DNA of 41,405 nt from Ideonella sp. MAG2. GTDB lineage: Bacteria; Pseudomonadota; Gammaproteobacteria; Burkholderiales; Burkholderiaceae_C. Position numbers and translations under genes: made by a program. Below the pieces are notes generated by a model, which did no database searches, had not been told where the DNA came from, and saw only the letters and a list, made by a program, of their open reading frames with translations. This document shows, piece after piece, positions 16,616 to 25,404 of this stretch (position 1 is the first letter of the stretch; the number at the start of each line of letters is the position of its first letter). Location of the stretch: NCBI GenBank assembly GCA_004359425.1, contig PTEU01000002.1:1446346-1487750 (forward strand), read 5' to 3'.

Positions 16616-17682
16616 GGTGCAAGGTGAGGGTAGAGTGTGCGCAAGTGGTCATGAACGGCTTGCGTCAATGACGAGGGTAATTTGAAGTCTAGCCCGACCA
16701 CCCAAATCTTGGGGTCTAAATCTGGCTCGGGGCGCAGCTTAACGGCGTCTTTCTCTGTCACCACCACAGCCTCGGCGGTGCTGGGCCATGGGCGTGGATG
16801 CAAGACGGCATGGTCTGGCAGTGGCCAGCGTTCAATCTGCAAGCCTTTAGACTCCAGCATGCCGAAAAACCGTTCCGGTTCCGCCAAGCCGGCGGCAGCC
16901 AAGACAGCGTGCTGCTGTGATCGGGCTTGCAAGGCCTGCATACAGGCCGTGGACCAGCTTGCGCCAGAGCGCCAATCCGCCAAGATCAGCGCACCACTCA
17001 ATTGGCGTTGAGCAAGTGAGCCGGGCAGGGGCGTACTGGCCGCCGCAGCGTTGTACACCACCCAGGTGTTCGGGGGCAGTTGCTCCGGCAGGCGCTCCCG
17101 CAATGGGCCTGCAGGCAGAGGCCAGCCATTGCCGACACCACGCTGATCGAAGACGATGAGTTGGGCGTCCCGCGCCAGCTCAAGATGCTGTAGGCCATCA
17201 TCGGCGATGATGAGGTTGACCTCGGAGTGCGCGGCCATCAGCGACTGAGCGGCCTCAACACGGCGACGTCCCACGGCCACGGGCACCTGGGTTCGACGGT
17301 GGATCAGCAGGGGCTCATCACCAACTGTTTGAGCATCACTGTCGTGCCGTACCAGCTCGACCCCCACACCTTGACGGCCATAGCCACGCGACACCACCCC
17401 CGGACGCCAGCCCAAAGCTTGCAGGGCCTGGACGATGGCAATCGTCGTGGGGGTTTTGCCCGCACCGCCAACAATCACATTGCCGACCACTAACACCGGC
17501 AGCGGCAGGCGGTGCTGGGCAAGCCACCCCTGCTGGTAGCCGCGCCGACGAAGCGCTATGCCGGCAACATAAAGGGCAGCCAAGGGGCTGAGCAGCCATT
17601 GCCACGGGCCGGTGCGCGTTTGCCACCAGCTACGCTCCAGGCGTTGTGCAATGCTGTTGGGCTGAACGCCAGGCAAGGGCAT
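16612..17682 (-). CDS. lpxK: Tetraacyldisaccharide 4'-kinase
   Basis: Inner-membrane-associated P-loop kinase that phosphorylates the 4' position of lipid A disaccharide. The N-terminal amphipathic/membrane stretch ([20 protein letters not shown], 28-47) precedes the Walker [17 protein letters not shown] (65-80). [15 protein letters not shown] carries the catalytic/DDGxQ motif, and [10 protein letters not shown] is the late conserved motif. 356 residues from the ATG at 17682, which is 4 bp after the exbD stop. It overlaps the Trm112-like gene. Complete. Confidence 0.95.
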   Translation of the reverse strand: MPLPGVQPNSIAQRLERSWWQTRTGPWQWLLSPLAALYVAGIALRRRGYQQGWLAQHRLPLPVLVVGNVIVGGAGKTPTTIAIVQALQALGWRPGVVSRGYGRQGVGVELVRHDSDAQTVGDEPLLIHRRTQVPVAVGRRRVEAAQSLMAAHSEVNLIIADDGLQHLELARDAQLIVFDQRGVGNGWPLPAGPLRERLPEQLPPNTWVVYNAAAASTPLPGSLAQRQLSGALILADWRSGASWSTACMQALQARSQQHAVLAAAGLAEPERFFGMLESKGLQIERWPLPDHAVLHPRPWPSTAEAVVVTEKDAVKLRPEPDLDPKIWVVGLDFKLPSSLTQAVHDHLRTLYPHLAP

Positions 17683-17686
17683 GGCG

Positions 17687-18115
17687 TCAGGGCGCGGCGC
17701 TGCCTTGGCCCACCTGCGCTGCAAAGGTGATACGCCCCAGGCCGACACGGCGGGCGGCGTCTAGAACATTGATGACGGACTGATGGGCTGCGTTAGCGTC
17801 CGCGCTGATGACGATCACGGGGTCCTTGCGCTCACTGGCCGCCTGCCGCAGGGCCAAGGCCAAAATTTCAACACTGCGCCCTTCCACCAGTTGCTTGTCA
17901 ACAGCAGCGCGTCCATCTGCCGTCACAGAGACAATGATTTCGGCCGGGCGCTCGCGGGTGGCCTCTGCGTTAGCGACGGGCAAACTCACCTGCAGCTCGG
18001 TAAAGCGAGAGTAGGTGGTCGAAAGCATCAAAAAAATAAGAATGACCAGCAAGACATCGATGAAGGGGATCAGGTTGATCTCCGCTTCCTCTTCGGTGGA
18101 CTGTCGAAACTTCAT
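17687..18115 (-). CDS. exbD: Biopolymer transporter ExbD
   Basis: 142-residue ExbD/TolR family protein of the proton-driven motor that energises TonB-dependent outer-membrane uptake. Short cytoplasmic start, one membrane helix (about 14-35, NLIPFIDVLLVILIFLML) containing the conserved proton-carrying aspartate D19, then a periplasmic domain ending VLDAARRVGLGRITFAAQ. Stop to lpxK start is 4 bp and it begins 17 bp after exbB, so exbB-exbD-lpxK are co-transcribed. No tonB gene is in view. Confidence 0.93.
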   Translation of the reverse strand: MKFRQSTEEEAEINLIPFIDVLLVILIFLMLSTTYSRFTELQVSLPVANAEATRERPAEIIVSVTADGRAAVDKQLVEGRSVEILALALRQAASERKDPVIVISADANAAHQSVINVLDAARRVGLGRITFAAQVGQGSAAP

Positions 18116-18132
18116 GGCGGCCCCAGCGCGTC

Positions 18133-18762
18133 TCAGAGATGGCGCAAGGGGGAGCGCACCAATTGGTGCAAGAGCTTCTCTGCCCCTTGCTCCATCTCGT
18201 GCAAATAGCCGTTAACCTGGCCTCGAAAGTAACGATGGCACATCAGCGAAGGGATCGCGACCATCAGCCCGAAGGCCGTGTTATAGAGCGCCACCGAGAT
18301 GCCGTGCGCCAGTTGAGCGGGGTTGCCGCCCGTGCCTGGTGCCTGAGCCCCAAAAATTTCAATCATGCCAATCACGGTGCCCAGCAGGCCCAGCAAAGGG
18401 GCGGCCGACGCAATCGTGGCCAGCGCATTCAGGTAACGGTTGAGTTCATGGCTGGCAGCGCTGCCCGCATGCTCAAAGGCTTGCCGCAGCAAGCCCTCAG
18501 GCGTTCGCGAGTCCAGTGCGGCCACCTTCAGGCCTGATGCCAAGACCTGACCGTGTAGCGAGTTGCGCGCCAATTTGTCCAGCATATCGGCGCTGGGCAA
18601 GCCCTGCCGGGTCACCCCAATCACTTCTTCAACCAATCCTCTGGGGGAGATACGCGCCCGGCGTAGCGACACCACGCGCTCAAGAATCAGCGCCAGAGCG
18701 GCAACAGAGCAGAAGATGAGCGGCCAAATCGGCCAGCCGGCGGCTTGTATGATCGAGAGCAA
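18133..18762 (-). CDS. exbB: MotA/TolQ/ExbB proton channel family protein
   Basis: 209-residue ExbB-like subunit with three membrane helices: near 10-28 (GWPIWPLIFCSVAALALI), about 115-140 (IASAAPLLGLLGTVIGMIEIF) and about 155-180 (GISVALYNTAFGLMVAIPSL). The A-P-L-L-G-L-L-G-T-V motif and the threonine-rich third helix line the proton path. First gene of the exbB-exbD-lpxK-Trm112-kdsB unit. Upstream to xseA lie 236 bp of divergent promoter space, where I see no strong sigma-70 match. Confidence 0.93.
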   Translation of the reverse strand: MLSIIQAAGWPIWPLIFCSVAALALILERVVSLRRARISPRGLVEEVIGVTRQGLPSADMLDKLARNSLHGQVLASGLKVAALDSRTPEGLLRQAFEHAGSAASHELNRYLNALATIASAAPLLGLLGTVIGMIEIFGAQAPGTGGNPAQLAHGISVALYNTAFGLMVAIPSLMCHRYFRGQVNGYLHEMEQGAEKLLHQLVRSPLRHL

Positions 18763-18998
18763 GGGGTCCCCTGGGCAAAGCCCGACGAAAACGACGCGCG
18801 ATTATGAACTGAACAACCCTTTAGAGCCGCCGCAGGGTGAGCTGAATCGCGGGCTTGGGCGATAGATCCACAGCGCTTGTGGAAAACTTTGTGGGCAAGA
18901 CCCAGAACAACCCGGCAGACCCTTGCCAAATCGGCCTTTTCCTTAGATTGCCTCATTTTTGTGCAGCCTAAGCAACCACGTATTGAAGGACAGAGAAC

Positions 18999-20336
18999 AT
19001 GACGGCTGATGGCACTGAGGCTCGCTTGGCCGGGGCTGCTGCCATGCGGGGCGGGGCACCGTGGTCGGTGGCGGCCCTGCTGCTGGCCGTGTCTGATGCC
19101 TTGGCGGCTCGCTTCGGCAGTGTCACGGTTCGCGGGGAGCTCAGCGGGTTTACGCGTGCGGCCAGCGGCCACTGCTACTTCACGCTCAAAGACACCTCAG
19201 GGGCCGGAGCGGGTTTGCGCTGCGCCATGTTTCGGCGCAATGCCTCGTATCTGGAATTCTCCCCGTCGGACGGCCAGCAAGTGGAGGTTCGAGGACGGCT
19301 TGCGGTGTACGAGGCGCGGGGCGAGTTGCAAATGGTGGCTGAGCACATGCAGCGGCTGGGCGCGGGCTCTCTTTACGAAGAGTTCCTGAGGCTCAAGGCC
19401 CGCCTTGAAGCCCAGGGCTTGTTCGATGCGGCCCACAAGCGGCCCTTGCCGCAGCACCCAAGGACGATAGGGCTGATCACCTCTGCCAGTGGTGCCGCTT
19501 TGCATGATGTGTTGACAACCTTGGCGCGACGTGCCCCCCATGTACAGGTGGTGTTGTATCCCAGCCTGGTGCAAGGGCTTGAAGCGCCAGCAGCCCTGTG
19601 CCTTGCGCTGAACACGGCCAACCAGCGTGCCGAGACCGATGTCTTGATGCTCTGCCGTGGTGGAGGCTCGCTGGAGGATTTGTGGGCCTTCAATGACGAG
19701 CGGGTGGTCAGGGCAGTGGCCGCTTCTCGCTTGCCTGTGATCTGTGGCGTGGGCCATGAGACTGATGTCACCTTGGCGGATTTGGCTGCGGACCTTCGAG
19801 CCCCAACGCCCACGGCAGCGGCCGAACTGGTCGCCCCCGCCCGCGAGGCCCTGCGCCAAGGCCTGACCCAAGCTGCGCACCGCCTGCGCAAAGGCCTGCA
19901 CAGGCAACTCGACCGCGTCGCCCAAGACATGGACCTTCGGGCTTTGCGCTTGCAAAGGCCTGGACAGCGCCTGCAGGTCCAACAAACCCAACTGGGCCAT
20001 CAAGCAGGCAGGGCCATGCAAGCGGCCTCCCAGCAATTGCGAATGGCACATCAACAACTCCAGCTTCGCCATGATCGCCTGGCGGCGGCCCGCGAACATG
20101 CCCTGGAACGCCAAGCCAGCCGCTTGCACCTGTTGCAGTCTCGTTTGGAGGCCTTGAATCCTAAGAGGGTCCTGGCAAGGGGCTATGCTTGGGTCGAAGG
20201 GCCTGACGGCCATGCCCGAACCTCAGCGCGCGGCTTGCAAGCAGGCGAAGCCCTCAGCGCAGTGTGGGCCGATGGCCGTGCGCACATGGTGGTTCAAACG
20301 GTGGCGCTTGACCAAGAGCCCTCTAGCGGCCTGTGA
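18999..20336 (+). CDS. xseA: Exodeoxyribonuclease VII large subunit
   Basis: 445-residue catalytic subunit of the single-strand-specific ExoVII nuclease. The N-terminal OB fold (about 20-120; FGSVTVRGELSGFTRAASGH, CYFTLKD) binds DNA. The catalytic domain has IGLITSASGAALHDVLTTL, RGGGSLEDLWAFNDE and GVGHETDVTLADLAADLRAP, followed by a long coiled coil (about 280-390) that binds XseB, and a C-terminal segment with LARGYAWV. AAGGACAG lies before the ATG. Complete. xseB is not adjacent. Confidence 0.96.
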   Translation: MTADGTEARLAGAAAMRGGAPWSVAALLLAVSDALAARFGSVTVRGELSGFTRAASGHCYFTLKDTSGAGAGLRCAMFRRNASYLEFSPSDGQQVEVRGRLAVYEARGELQMVAEHMQRLGAGSLYEEFLRLKARLEAQGLFDAAHKRPLPQHPRTIGLITSASGAALHDVLTTLARRAPHVQVVLYPSLVQGLEAPAALCLALNTANQRAETDVLMLCRGGGSLEDLWAFNDERVVRAVAASRLPVICGVGHETDVTLADLAADLRAPTPTAAAELVAPAREALRQGLTQAAHRLRKGLHRQLDRVAQDMDLRALRLQRPGQRLQVQQTQLGHQAGRAMQAASQQLRMAHQQLQLRHDRLAAAREHALERQASRLHLLQSRLEALNPKRVLARGYAWVEGPDGHARTSARGLQAGEALSAVWADGRAHMVVQTVALDQEPSSGL

Positions 20337-20452
20337 GGCCTTTCGGGCTTGCCCCTGCACCCGGTGGGGGCCGCAGGCCATGCCTACAATGCGCCCAGAA
20401 CCAACCGCTGCGGGTTCGGACACCTGTGGCATGACCTTCGAGAGGACCTTGA

Positions 20453-20944
20453 ATGACGCACACTTTGCCCCCGCTTCCCTTTGGCCTGGACGACCTGGCA
20501 CCGCACATGAGCCGTGAGACTCTGGAGTTTCACCATGGCAAGCACCACAACGCCTACGTCACCAACCTCAACAACTTGATTCCAGGCACGGAGTTTGAGA
20601 ACGCGTCTCTCGAAGACATCGTTCGCAAGTCTTCAGGCGGTGTCTACAACAACGCCGCGCAAATCTGGAACCACACCTTCTTCTGGAACTGCCTGAAAGC
20701 GGGTGGTGGCGGTGAGCCCAGCGGTGCTTTGGCAGCTGCCATCAATGCCAAGTGGGGTTCTTATGCCGCTTTCAAAGAAGCCTTCACCAAGAGCGCCGTG
20801 GGCAACTTTGGATCCGCTTGGACTTGGCTGGTCAAGAAGGCTGATGGTTCAGTCGACATCGTCAACATGGGGGCTGCGGGCACGCCCTTGACCACCGGCG
20901 ACAAAGCGCTGCTGACCATACAAGGGCACCTGGGGTCAACCTGA
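20453..20944 (+). pseudogene. sodB: Iron superoxide dismutase, C-terminus missing
   Basis: Fe/Mn superoxide dismutase. The first 155 residues match the iron type: [19 protein letters not shown], the metal histidine in [15 protein letters not shown] (H27), and the second metal histidine in QIWNHTFFW (H74). At LLT (codon ending 20917) the normal continuation with the D-x-W-E-H motif, carrying the last two metal ligands, and about 37 further residues is absent. Eight unrelated residues follow, and the frame stops in the downstream hairpin. As written it could not bind its metal. A strong hairpin (20922-20958) follows directly and looks like the native terminator, so about 0.1 kb seems lost between. 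Confidence 0.9.
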
Positions 20945-20958
20945 ACCCAGGTGCCCTT
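20922..20958 (+). terminator. Strong hairpin, probable sodB terminator
   Basis: AAGGGCACCTGGG (20922-20934) pairs perfectly with CCCAGGTGCCCTT (20946-20958), 11-nt loop, followed by a short T-rich stretch. The truncated sodB frame runs into it and stops in the loop. Confidence 0.7.
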
Positions 20959-21005
20959 TGTCCTTTGGTAATCTGCGTCCTGGATTTCAACGGACGGGCC
21001 CAGGC

Positions 21006-21710
21006 ATGAGGATTTTGCTGGTTGAAGACGATCCTGCACTGAGCATGGGGGTCACGCGCGGCCTGAGCCAAGAGGGCTGGCAGGTGGATGGGCTCAGCGA
21101 CGGCGAGCAAGCCATGGCCGCAGGCTTGATGGGGCATTACGACCTCTGCATACTGGACTTGGGCTTGCCGCGCCGAGATGGTATGGAGGTATTGCGGCAT
21201 TGGCGCAGCAAGGGCGCGCGCATGCCCGTACTGTTGCTCACCGCCCGCGACGAGTTGCGAGACCGCGTCCAGGGCCTCGATGCTGGGGCCGACGACTACC
21301 TCGTGAAGCCCTTCGACTTGCCCGAGTTGCTGGCACGCATTCGGGCCTTGAAGCGCCGCAGCGAAGGCCGCATCGAAGAATGCTTGGTCTTGGGCGAGTT
21401 ACGGCTGGACGTGGCTCACCGGGAGTTGCTGCATCTTGGAACCCGTGTCACCCTGAGCCCCAGAGAGTTGGCGCTGACAGAAATGCTCATGCAAAAGAGT
21501 GGGCGCGTGGTGTCCAAAGACTCCATCGTCACCAGATTGTCTAGTTGGGAGGCCGACTTCAGCGAAAACTCGGTGGAGGTCTATGTACACCGCTTGCGCA
21601 AACGCTTTGCCGACCTCGGGGTGGTGATCCGCACCGTGCGAGGCTTTGGCTACGTGATGGAGTGTGCTGAGCCGGGGAGCGGTGGAGACGACCTGGCTCG
21701 TACACCGTGA
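21006..21710 (+). CDS. OmpR/QseB-type response regulator
   Basis: 234 residues. Receiver domain with acidic pocket E7-D8-D9, phosphoacceptor D51 (CILDLGLPRRDG), T79 and K101 (YLVKPFDLPELL). A winged-helix DNA-binding domain follows (about 130-222; VTLSPRELALTEMLMQKSGR, NSVEVYVHRLRKRF, RTVRGFGYVM). The ATG at 21006 fits the family start. Overlaps the sensor kinase gene by four bases (GTGA). Closest in style to QseB/TctD. Targets cannot be told from context. Confidence 0.92.
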   Translation: MRILLVEDDPALSMGVTRGLSQEGWQVDGLSDGEQAMAAGLMGHYDLCILDLGLPRRDGMEVLRHWRSKGARMPVLLLTARDELRDRVQGLDAGADDYLVKPFDLPELLARIRALKRRSEGRIEECLVLGELRLDVAHRELLHLGTRVTLSPRELALTEMLMQKSGRVVSKDSIVTRLSSWEADFSENSVEVYVHRLRKRFADLGVVIRTVRGFGYVMECAEPGSGGDDLARTP

Positions 21711-23131
21711 AGGTCAGAACACATGGGGCCAGTGTCCGCAGCCAGTTGCTGTGGCCTTTGCTCTGGGTTTGGGTGTTGGGCCTGACGGCAGCGGTGCTGG
21801 GCGCTTATTGGCTGGCTCGCACCAGCGCCAATGCGGCCTTTGACCGCGGCCTGCAAGACGAGGCCACCGCACTGGCAGCCAAGGTCACATGGTCGGACCG
21901 TGGCCCTCTGCTGGATCTGAGCCGCCAGACCATGGAGCTGCTGACCTGGGATGGTGACGATCGCAATGGCTTTGTGATGGTCGATGCTGACGGCAACGCC
22001 TTGGCAGGAGATGGCACGGTGCCTCTGCCCGCTGCGGAAGTTCGCCGCAGCAGCTTTGCCCAACCGGTATTGTTTGATGCCGGCTTCGATGGGGAGCCGG
22101 TTCGTGGCGTGGTGTTCTCGGTCACATCTCCCATGTTGGACCGCAGCGTGGCCGTGGTGGTGGTGGAGACCACGCGGCGGCGCACCGAACTGATGAGAGA
22201 CATTCAACTCTCCATCATCATGCCCGCATTGGGTCTGGGCCTGACGAGTTTGCTGCTGATCAACTGGGGTATCCGCCGCGGCTTGCAGGCGCTGCGTGAC
22301 GTGGCCAAAGAAGTGGCTCGACGTGACGCCCAGGACTGGCGACCGCTTTCTCTGGCGCAGGTGCCCAAAGAAGCGGTTCCCTTGATTGAGCGCATCAACA
22401 CATTGCTGGTGGACATGGAGCAAACCAGCCTGCTGCAAAGGCGCTTTGTGGCGGACGCGGCGCATCAGTTGCGCACCCCGGTGGCAGGGATACGGGTGTT
22501 GTCTCAGGCGTTGGGCCAGGAGCTGGCGGCCGCCTTGCCGCCCGCTGGGCAAAACGCCCCCGAATGGCAAGCGTTGCTGGTACAGCTTGGGCACTCCACG
22601 GACCACCTCTCGCGCCTGATTGGTCAGTTGCTGAGTTTGGCCCGCTCAGAGACGGCCTTGTCCGTTGATGCTGAACAGGAGACCTTGGACCTGGTGCCGC
22701 TGGTGCGAGAGTCCGCCGAGCCCATGGTGCTCAGGAGCTTGCGCGAAGGCCGCAGCATTGTGTTGGATGCGCCAGACGGCCCCGTCCTGGCGCGCGCCCA
22801 TGCCTTGTGGCTGGGCGAAGTGATTGTGAACCTGCTGGACAACGCGCTGCGCTATGGCGGTGAGCACATCAACGTGCGCATTTGCGCCCGTCCTGGGGGA
22901 GGTGGCGAGATTGCCGTTGAGGACGATGGCCCCGGCGTGACGGCCGAGCAGTTGCCCCGGCTATTTGAGCCGTTTTGGCGTGGCGAGCGGGCGGACCTGC
23001 GCAACGACAACGGTACCGGCCTGGGCTTGGCCATTGCCCGCGAGATCGTGACACGACTAGGCGGCGAACTGCTTGCCGTCAGCCGCCCGGAATTTCAAGG
23101 CATGCGTTTTGTAGTGGTGCTCACGGCGTAA
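21707..23131 (+). CDS. Sensor histidine kinase (TctE/QseC-like, 2CSK_N domain)
   Basis: 474-residue inner-membrane kinase: helix 1 at about 15-37, a periplasmic 2CSK_N-type sensor domain (about 38-165), helix 2 at about 168-187, a HAMP-like linker, H-box ADAAHQLRTPVAG (phospho-acceptor H253), N-box NLLDNALRYGG, G1 EDDGPGV and G2 NGTGLGLAIARE. The GTG start at 21707 overlaps the regulator stop. The sensor domain type is that of TctE, which senses tricarboxylates in other bacteria. No transporter gene is adjacent, so the signal is unknown. Confidence 0.9.
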   Translation: MKVRTHGASVRSQLLWPLLWVWVLGLTAAVLGAYWLARTSANAAFDRGLQDEATALAAKVTWSDRGPLLDLSRQTMELLTWDGDDRNGFVMVDADGNALAGDGTVPLPAAEVRRSSFAQPVLFDAGFDGEPVRGVVFSVTSPMLDRSVAVVVVETTRRRTELMRDIQLSIIMPALGLGLTSLLLINWGIRRGLQALRDVAKEVARRDAQDWRPLSLAQVPKEAVPLIERINTLLVDMEQTSLLQRRFVADAAHQLRTPVAGIRVLSQALGQELAAALPPAGQNAPEWQALLVQLGHSTDHLSRLIGQLLSLARSETALSVDAEQETLDLVPLVRESAEPMVLRSLREGRSIVLDAPDGPVLARAHALWLGEVIVNLLDNALRYGGEHINVRICARPGGGGEIAVEDDGPGVTAEQLPRLFEPFWRGERADLRNDNGTGLGLAIAREIVTRLGGELLAVSRPEFQGMRFVVVLTA

Positions 23132-23148
23132 AAGCTCGTGGTTACCGC

Positions 23149-23613
23149 TCAGCGGAACAGCGACCCCTTGATCTTGAAGCCCGGTTTGATACCGCGCTTG
23201 GCGAACCAGCCTTGGTTCATTTCCAACACATACCGCACCGGCTTGGTCGAGCAATGCGAGGCATCGGTCTGCGGCTGCATGTCCTCAATATTCACCACCG
23301 TGCCGTCGTCGGCCACAAAGGCTGTAGACAAGGGCAGGTAGGTGTTGCGCATCCAAAAGCACTGGGTGGCAGGTTCGTCGAAAACGAAGATCATGCCTTC
23401 ATGAGGGGCCATCTGCTTGCGGTACATCAGGCCGATCTCTCGCTCGCGAGGGGTTTTGGCCACTTCCGCAACGATGTTGTGCATGCCTGCGCTGAGGGTG
23501 ACTTTGGCCTCCAAACGCTGGCCTTGGCCCTGAGCCAGAGAAAAAGCGCTGACTTGCAGGCTAAATGTGAGCACCAAAATGGTGCGAAACAGTTGTTTCT
23601 TGATCAATGTCAT
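23149..23613 (-). CDS. DUF192 secreted protein
   Basis: 154 residues with an N-terminal signal peptide (KKQLFRTILVLTFSLQVSAFSLA) followed by a DUF192 domain: VAKTPREREIGLMYRKQMAPHEGMIFVF, CFWMRNTYLPLSTAFVADDG, and a C-terminal YVLEMNQGWFAKRGIKPG. The family is widespread and of uncertain function. The gene is convergent with the histidine kinase (17 bp between stops) and complete. Its own promoter region runs into the damaged start of ccoI. Confidence 0.88.
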   Translation of the reverse strand: MTLIKKQLFRTILVLTFSLQVSAFSLAQGQGQRLEAKVTLSAGMHNIVAEVAKTPREREIGLMYRKQMAPHEGMIFVFDEPATQCFWMRNTYLPLSTAFVADDGTVVNIEDMQPQTDASHCSTKPVRYVLEMNQGWFAKRGIKPGFKIKGSLFR

Positions 23614-23680
23614 GTCGTAAACCCGAAGATGCAGCTAGATTGCCGAACGTTTCGCAGCCCCCATGGGCTGACAAACCCGC

Positions 23681-25180
23681 ATGACCAGTTGGTTAGTCTC
23701 TCTGCCCGTCATGCTGTTTTCAGCGGGGCCGTTCTTCAGAGGGGCTTGGCACAGTGTCAAGAGCCGCAAGGTGGGTATGGATGTGCCAGTCAGCTTGGGG
23801 CTGCTGGTGACTTTTGTGGCCAGCAGCGGGGCAACTTTTTCACCCGGTGGGCTGTTCGGCCACGAGGTGTATTTCGATTCGCTGACCATGTTTGTCAGCT
23901 TTTTGCTCGGCGGCCGCTTTGTGGAGTTGATGGCACGCCATCGAGCGGCTGAGTCTCTGGAGTCGGCCTTGGCTGCCATGCCCGAGACAGCCTGTCGCTT
24001 GCTGGACGACGGGACCGAAGAGCAGGTCAGCCTGCATCGCTTGCGCCCGGGGGACCGAGTTAGGGTGTCGATGGGTGCTGCCTTCCCAGCCGATGGGTGC
24101 TTGGAGTCGGGGGTCACCGAGGCGGATGAATCCGTGTTGACGGGAGAGTCTCGCCCCATGCCCAAGCGCGAGGGACTGGCCCGCAGAGGTGTGATGGTGC
24201 AACGCCTGGATGCTCTGGAGGCCCTGGCCCGCGTGGACAGGTTGTTTGTGGACAAAACCGGCACGCTCACCGAAGAGAAGTCCCGCCGGGTCTCAGTTTT
24301 TTCGGCACCCGGGGTGGAGATCCAGGGTCTTGGGCCTGCCGCCAGCGCCTTGGCTCGGTGGTCTTCCCATCCACTCTCTAAGGCTTTGGCCGAGGACCCT
24401 GAGTGGGTGGAGGCTGCAAAGCAGCATGCTTGGCAGGGGGTGACGGAGGAGGCCGGCCAAGGCCTGCAAGCCATTGACCACGACGGCCACCACTGGCGGC
24501 TGGGCGCTTTGGCCTGGGTGGCTAACGGTGAGACGGCCAGGCCAAGCTGGCAGGCTAGGCATGATGGGCTGGAGGTTTGGATGGGCCGGCTGGACGGTGA
24601 TGTTTGGCAACCCACCGCCTGCATCACTTTTGACGAACAAGTGCGGCCCGATGCCCGCCAAGCGGTGGCCGGGCTGCAGCGGAAGGGCGTGGCGCTCACG
24701 CTGCTCAGTGGTGACAGGCCTGAGCGCGCGCAAGCATTGGCCTTGCAGGTGGGGATCAGCGAGGTTGTGGCCTCTGCCAGCCCCAAGGACAAGGTCGCCG
24801 CAGTGGCGGCTGCCCAACGCCGCGGCGAGCGGGTCGGCATGGTGGGTGATGGCGTTAACGACGCACCCGTGTTGGCCATGGCCGATGTGTCCATGGCCAT
24901 GGGGCAGGGGGCTTTGGTGTCGCGCGTCCACGCTGATGCGGTGGTGCTCTCGAACCGCTTGGCCGATGTCTTATTGGCGCATCAGTTGGCCCGCAAGACC
25001 ATGCGGGTGGTGCGCCAGAACTTGATCTGGGCGGCTGCCTATAACGCCACCTGCATTCCGCTGGCATTGCTGGGATACCTTCCTCCCTGGGCAGCGGGCC
25101 TAGGCATGGCGCTCAGTTCTTTGGCTGTCATTGGCAATTCCCTGCGTTTGTCTCGTCCCTTGACACGGGAAGCCGCCTGA
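23681..25180 (+). pseudogene. ccoI: CcoI/FixI copper-transporting P1B-type ATPase, 5' end and CPC segment missing
   Basis: Copper ATPase that loads cbb3 oxidase. Present: part of the early helices (WLVSLPVMLFSAGPFFRGAW, VGMDVPVSLGLLVTFVASSG), actuator domain with VLTGES (153-158), phosphorylation site FVDKTGTLTEE (D191), the ATP domain, and hinge MVGDGVNDAPVLAMAD. Missing: the N-terminal metal-binding region and first helices (about 250 residues; a stop lies at 23669 in frame just before), and about 110 residues after PKREG (about 24175), which would include the membrane CPC copper site. The second gap keeps the frame, giving 499 residues instead of about 800. It overlaps ccoS by one base. 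Both gaps are probably assembly losses. Confidence 0.9.
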
Positions 25181-25344
25181 TGGACATCCTGTTTTTGCTG
25201 ATTCCTTTGTCGGCTGTGTTGGTCCTGGCCATCATTGCGGTGTTCGGGTGGGCGCTGAACAAAGGCCAATTTGACGATCTGGAGCGTGAAGGTGAGCGAA
25301 TCCTGCAACAGGAGCCACCAGCCGTTGATGTCGATCAAGCGTGA
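25180..25344 (+). CDS. ccoS: Cytochrome cbb3 oxidase assembly protein CcoS
   Basis: 54-residue single-helix protein: MDILFLLIPLSAVLVLAIIA then FGWALNKGQFDDLEREGERIL, the typical CcoS pattern with the W-x(6,8)-GQFDDL junction. CcoS is needed for haem and copper insertion into CcoN. The start overlaps the ccoI stop (TGATG, sharing the A at 25180), so translation is coupled. Too short for many gene finders. A perfect FNR box is embedded in its last codons. Confidence 0.95.
   Translation: MDILFLLIPLSAVLVLAIIAVFGWALNKGQFDDLEREGERILQQEPPAVDVDQA
25325..25338. promoter_or_regulatory. FNR box upstream of ccoN (class II arrangement)
   Basis: TTGAT-GTCG-ATCAA is a perfect match to the FNR/ANR consensus TTGAT-N4-ATCAA. 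Its centre (25331.5) lies 41.5 bp before 25373. A -10-like AACAAT sits at 25361-25366, exactly where such a start would need it. The leader to the ccoN ATG would be 32 nt, with AAGGAGG at 25392-25398. The box lies inside the ccoS coding end. Confidence 0.85.
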
Positions 25345-25404
25345 TGTCAGTCAAATCAAAAACAATCTGGTTAGCGTTAGGAAATCTGGATAAGGAGGCC
25401 ATTA

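Noticed and set aside
18867..18883. TCCACA-GCGCT-TGTGGA and nearby TGTGGAAAA resembling DnaA boxes, a possible origin
   Set aside because: Too degenerate and too few, with no AT-rich unwinding element, dnaA or dnaN nearby; it lies in an ordinary divergent promoter region.
20453..20944. A natural short superoxide dismutase variant
   Set aside because: It lacks the last two metal ligands, ends inside a terminator hairpin and fits the general pattern of missing segments.
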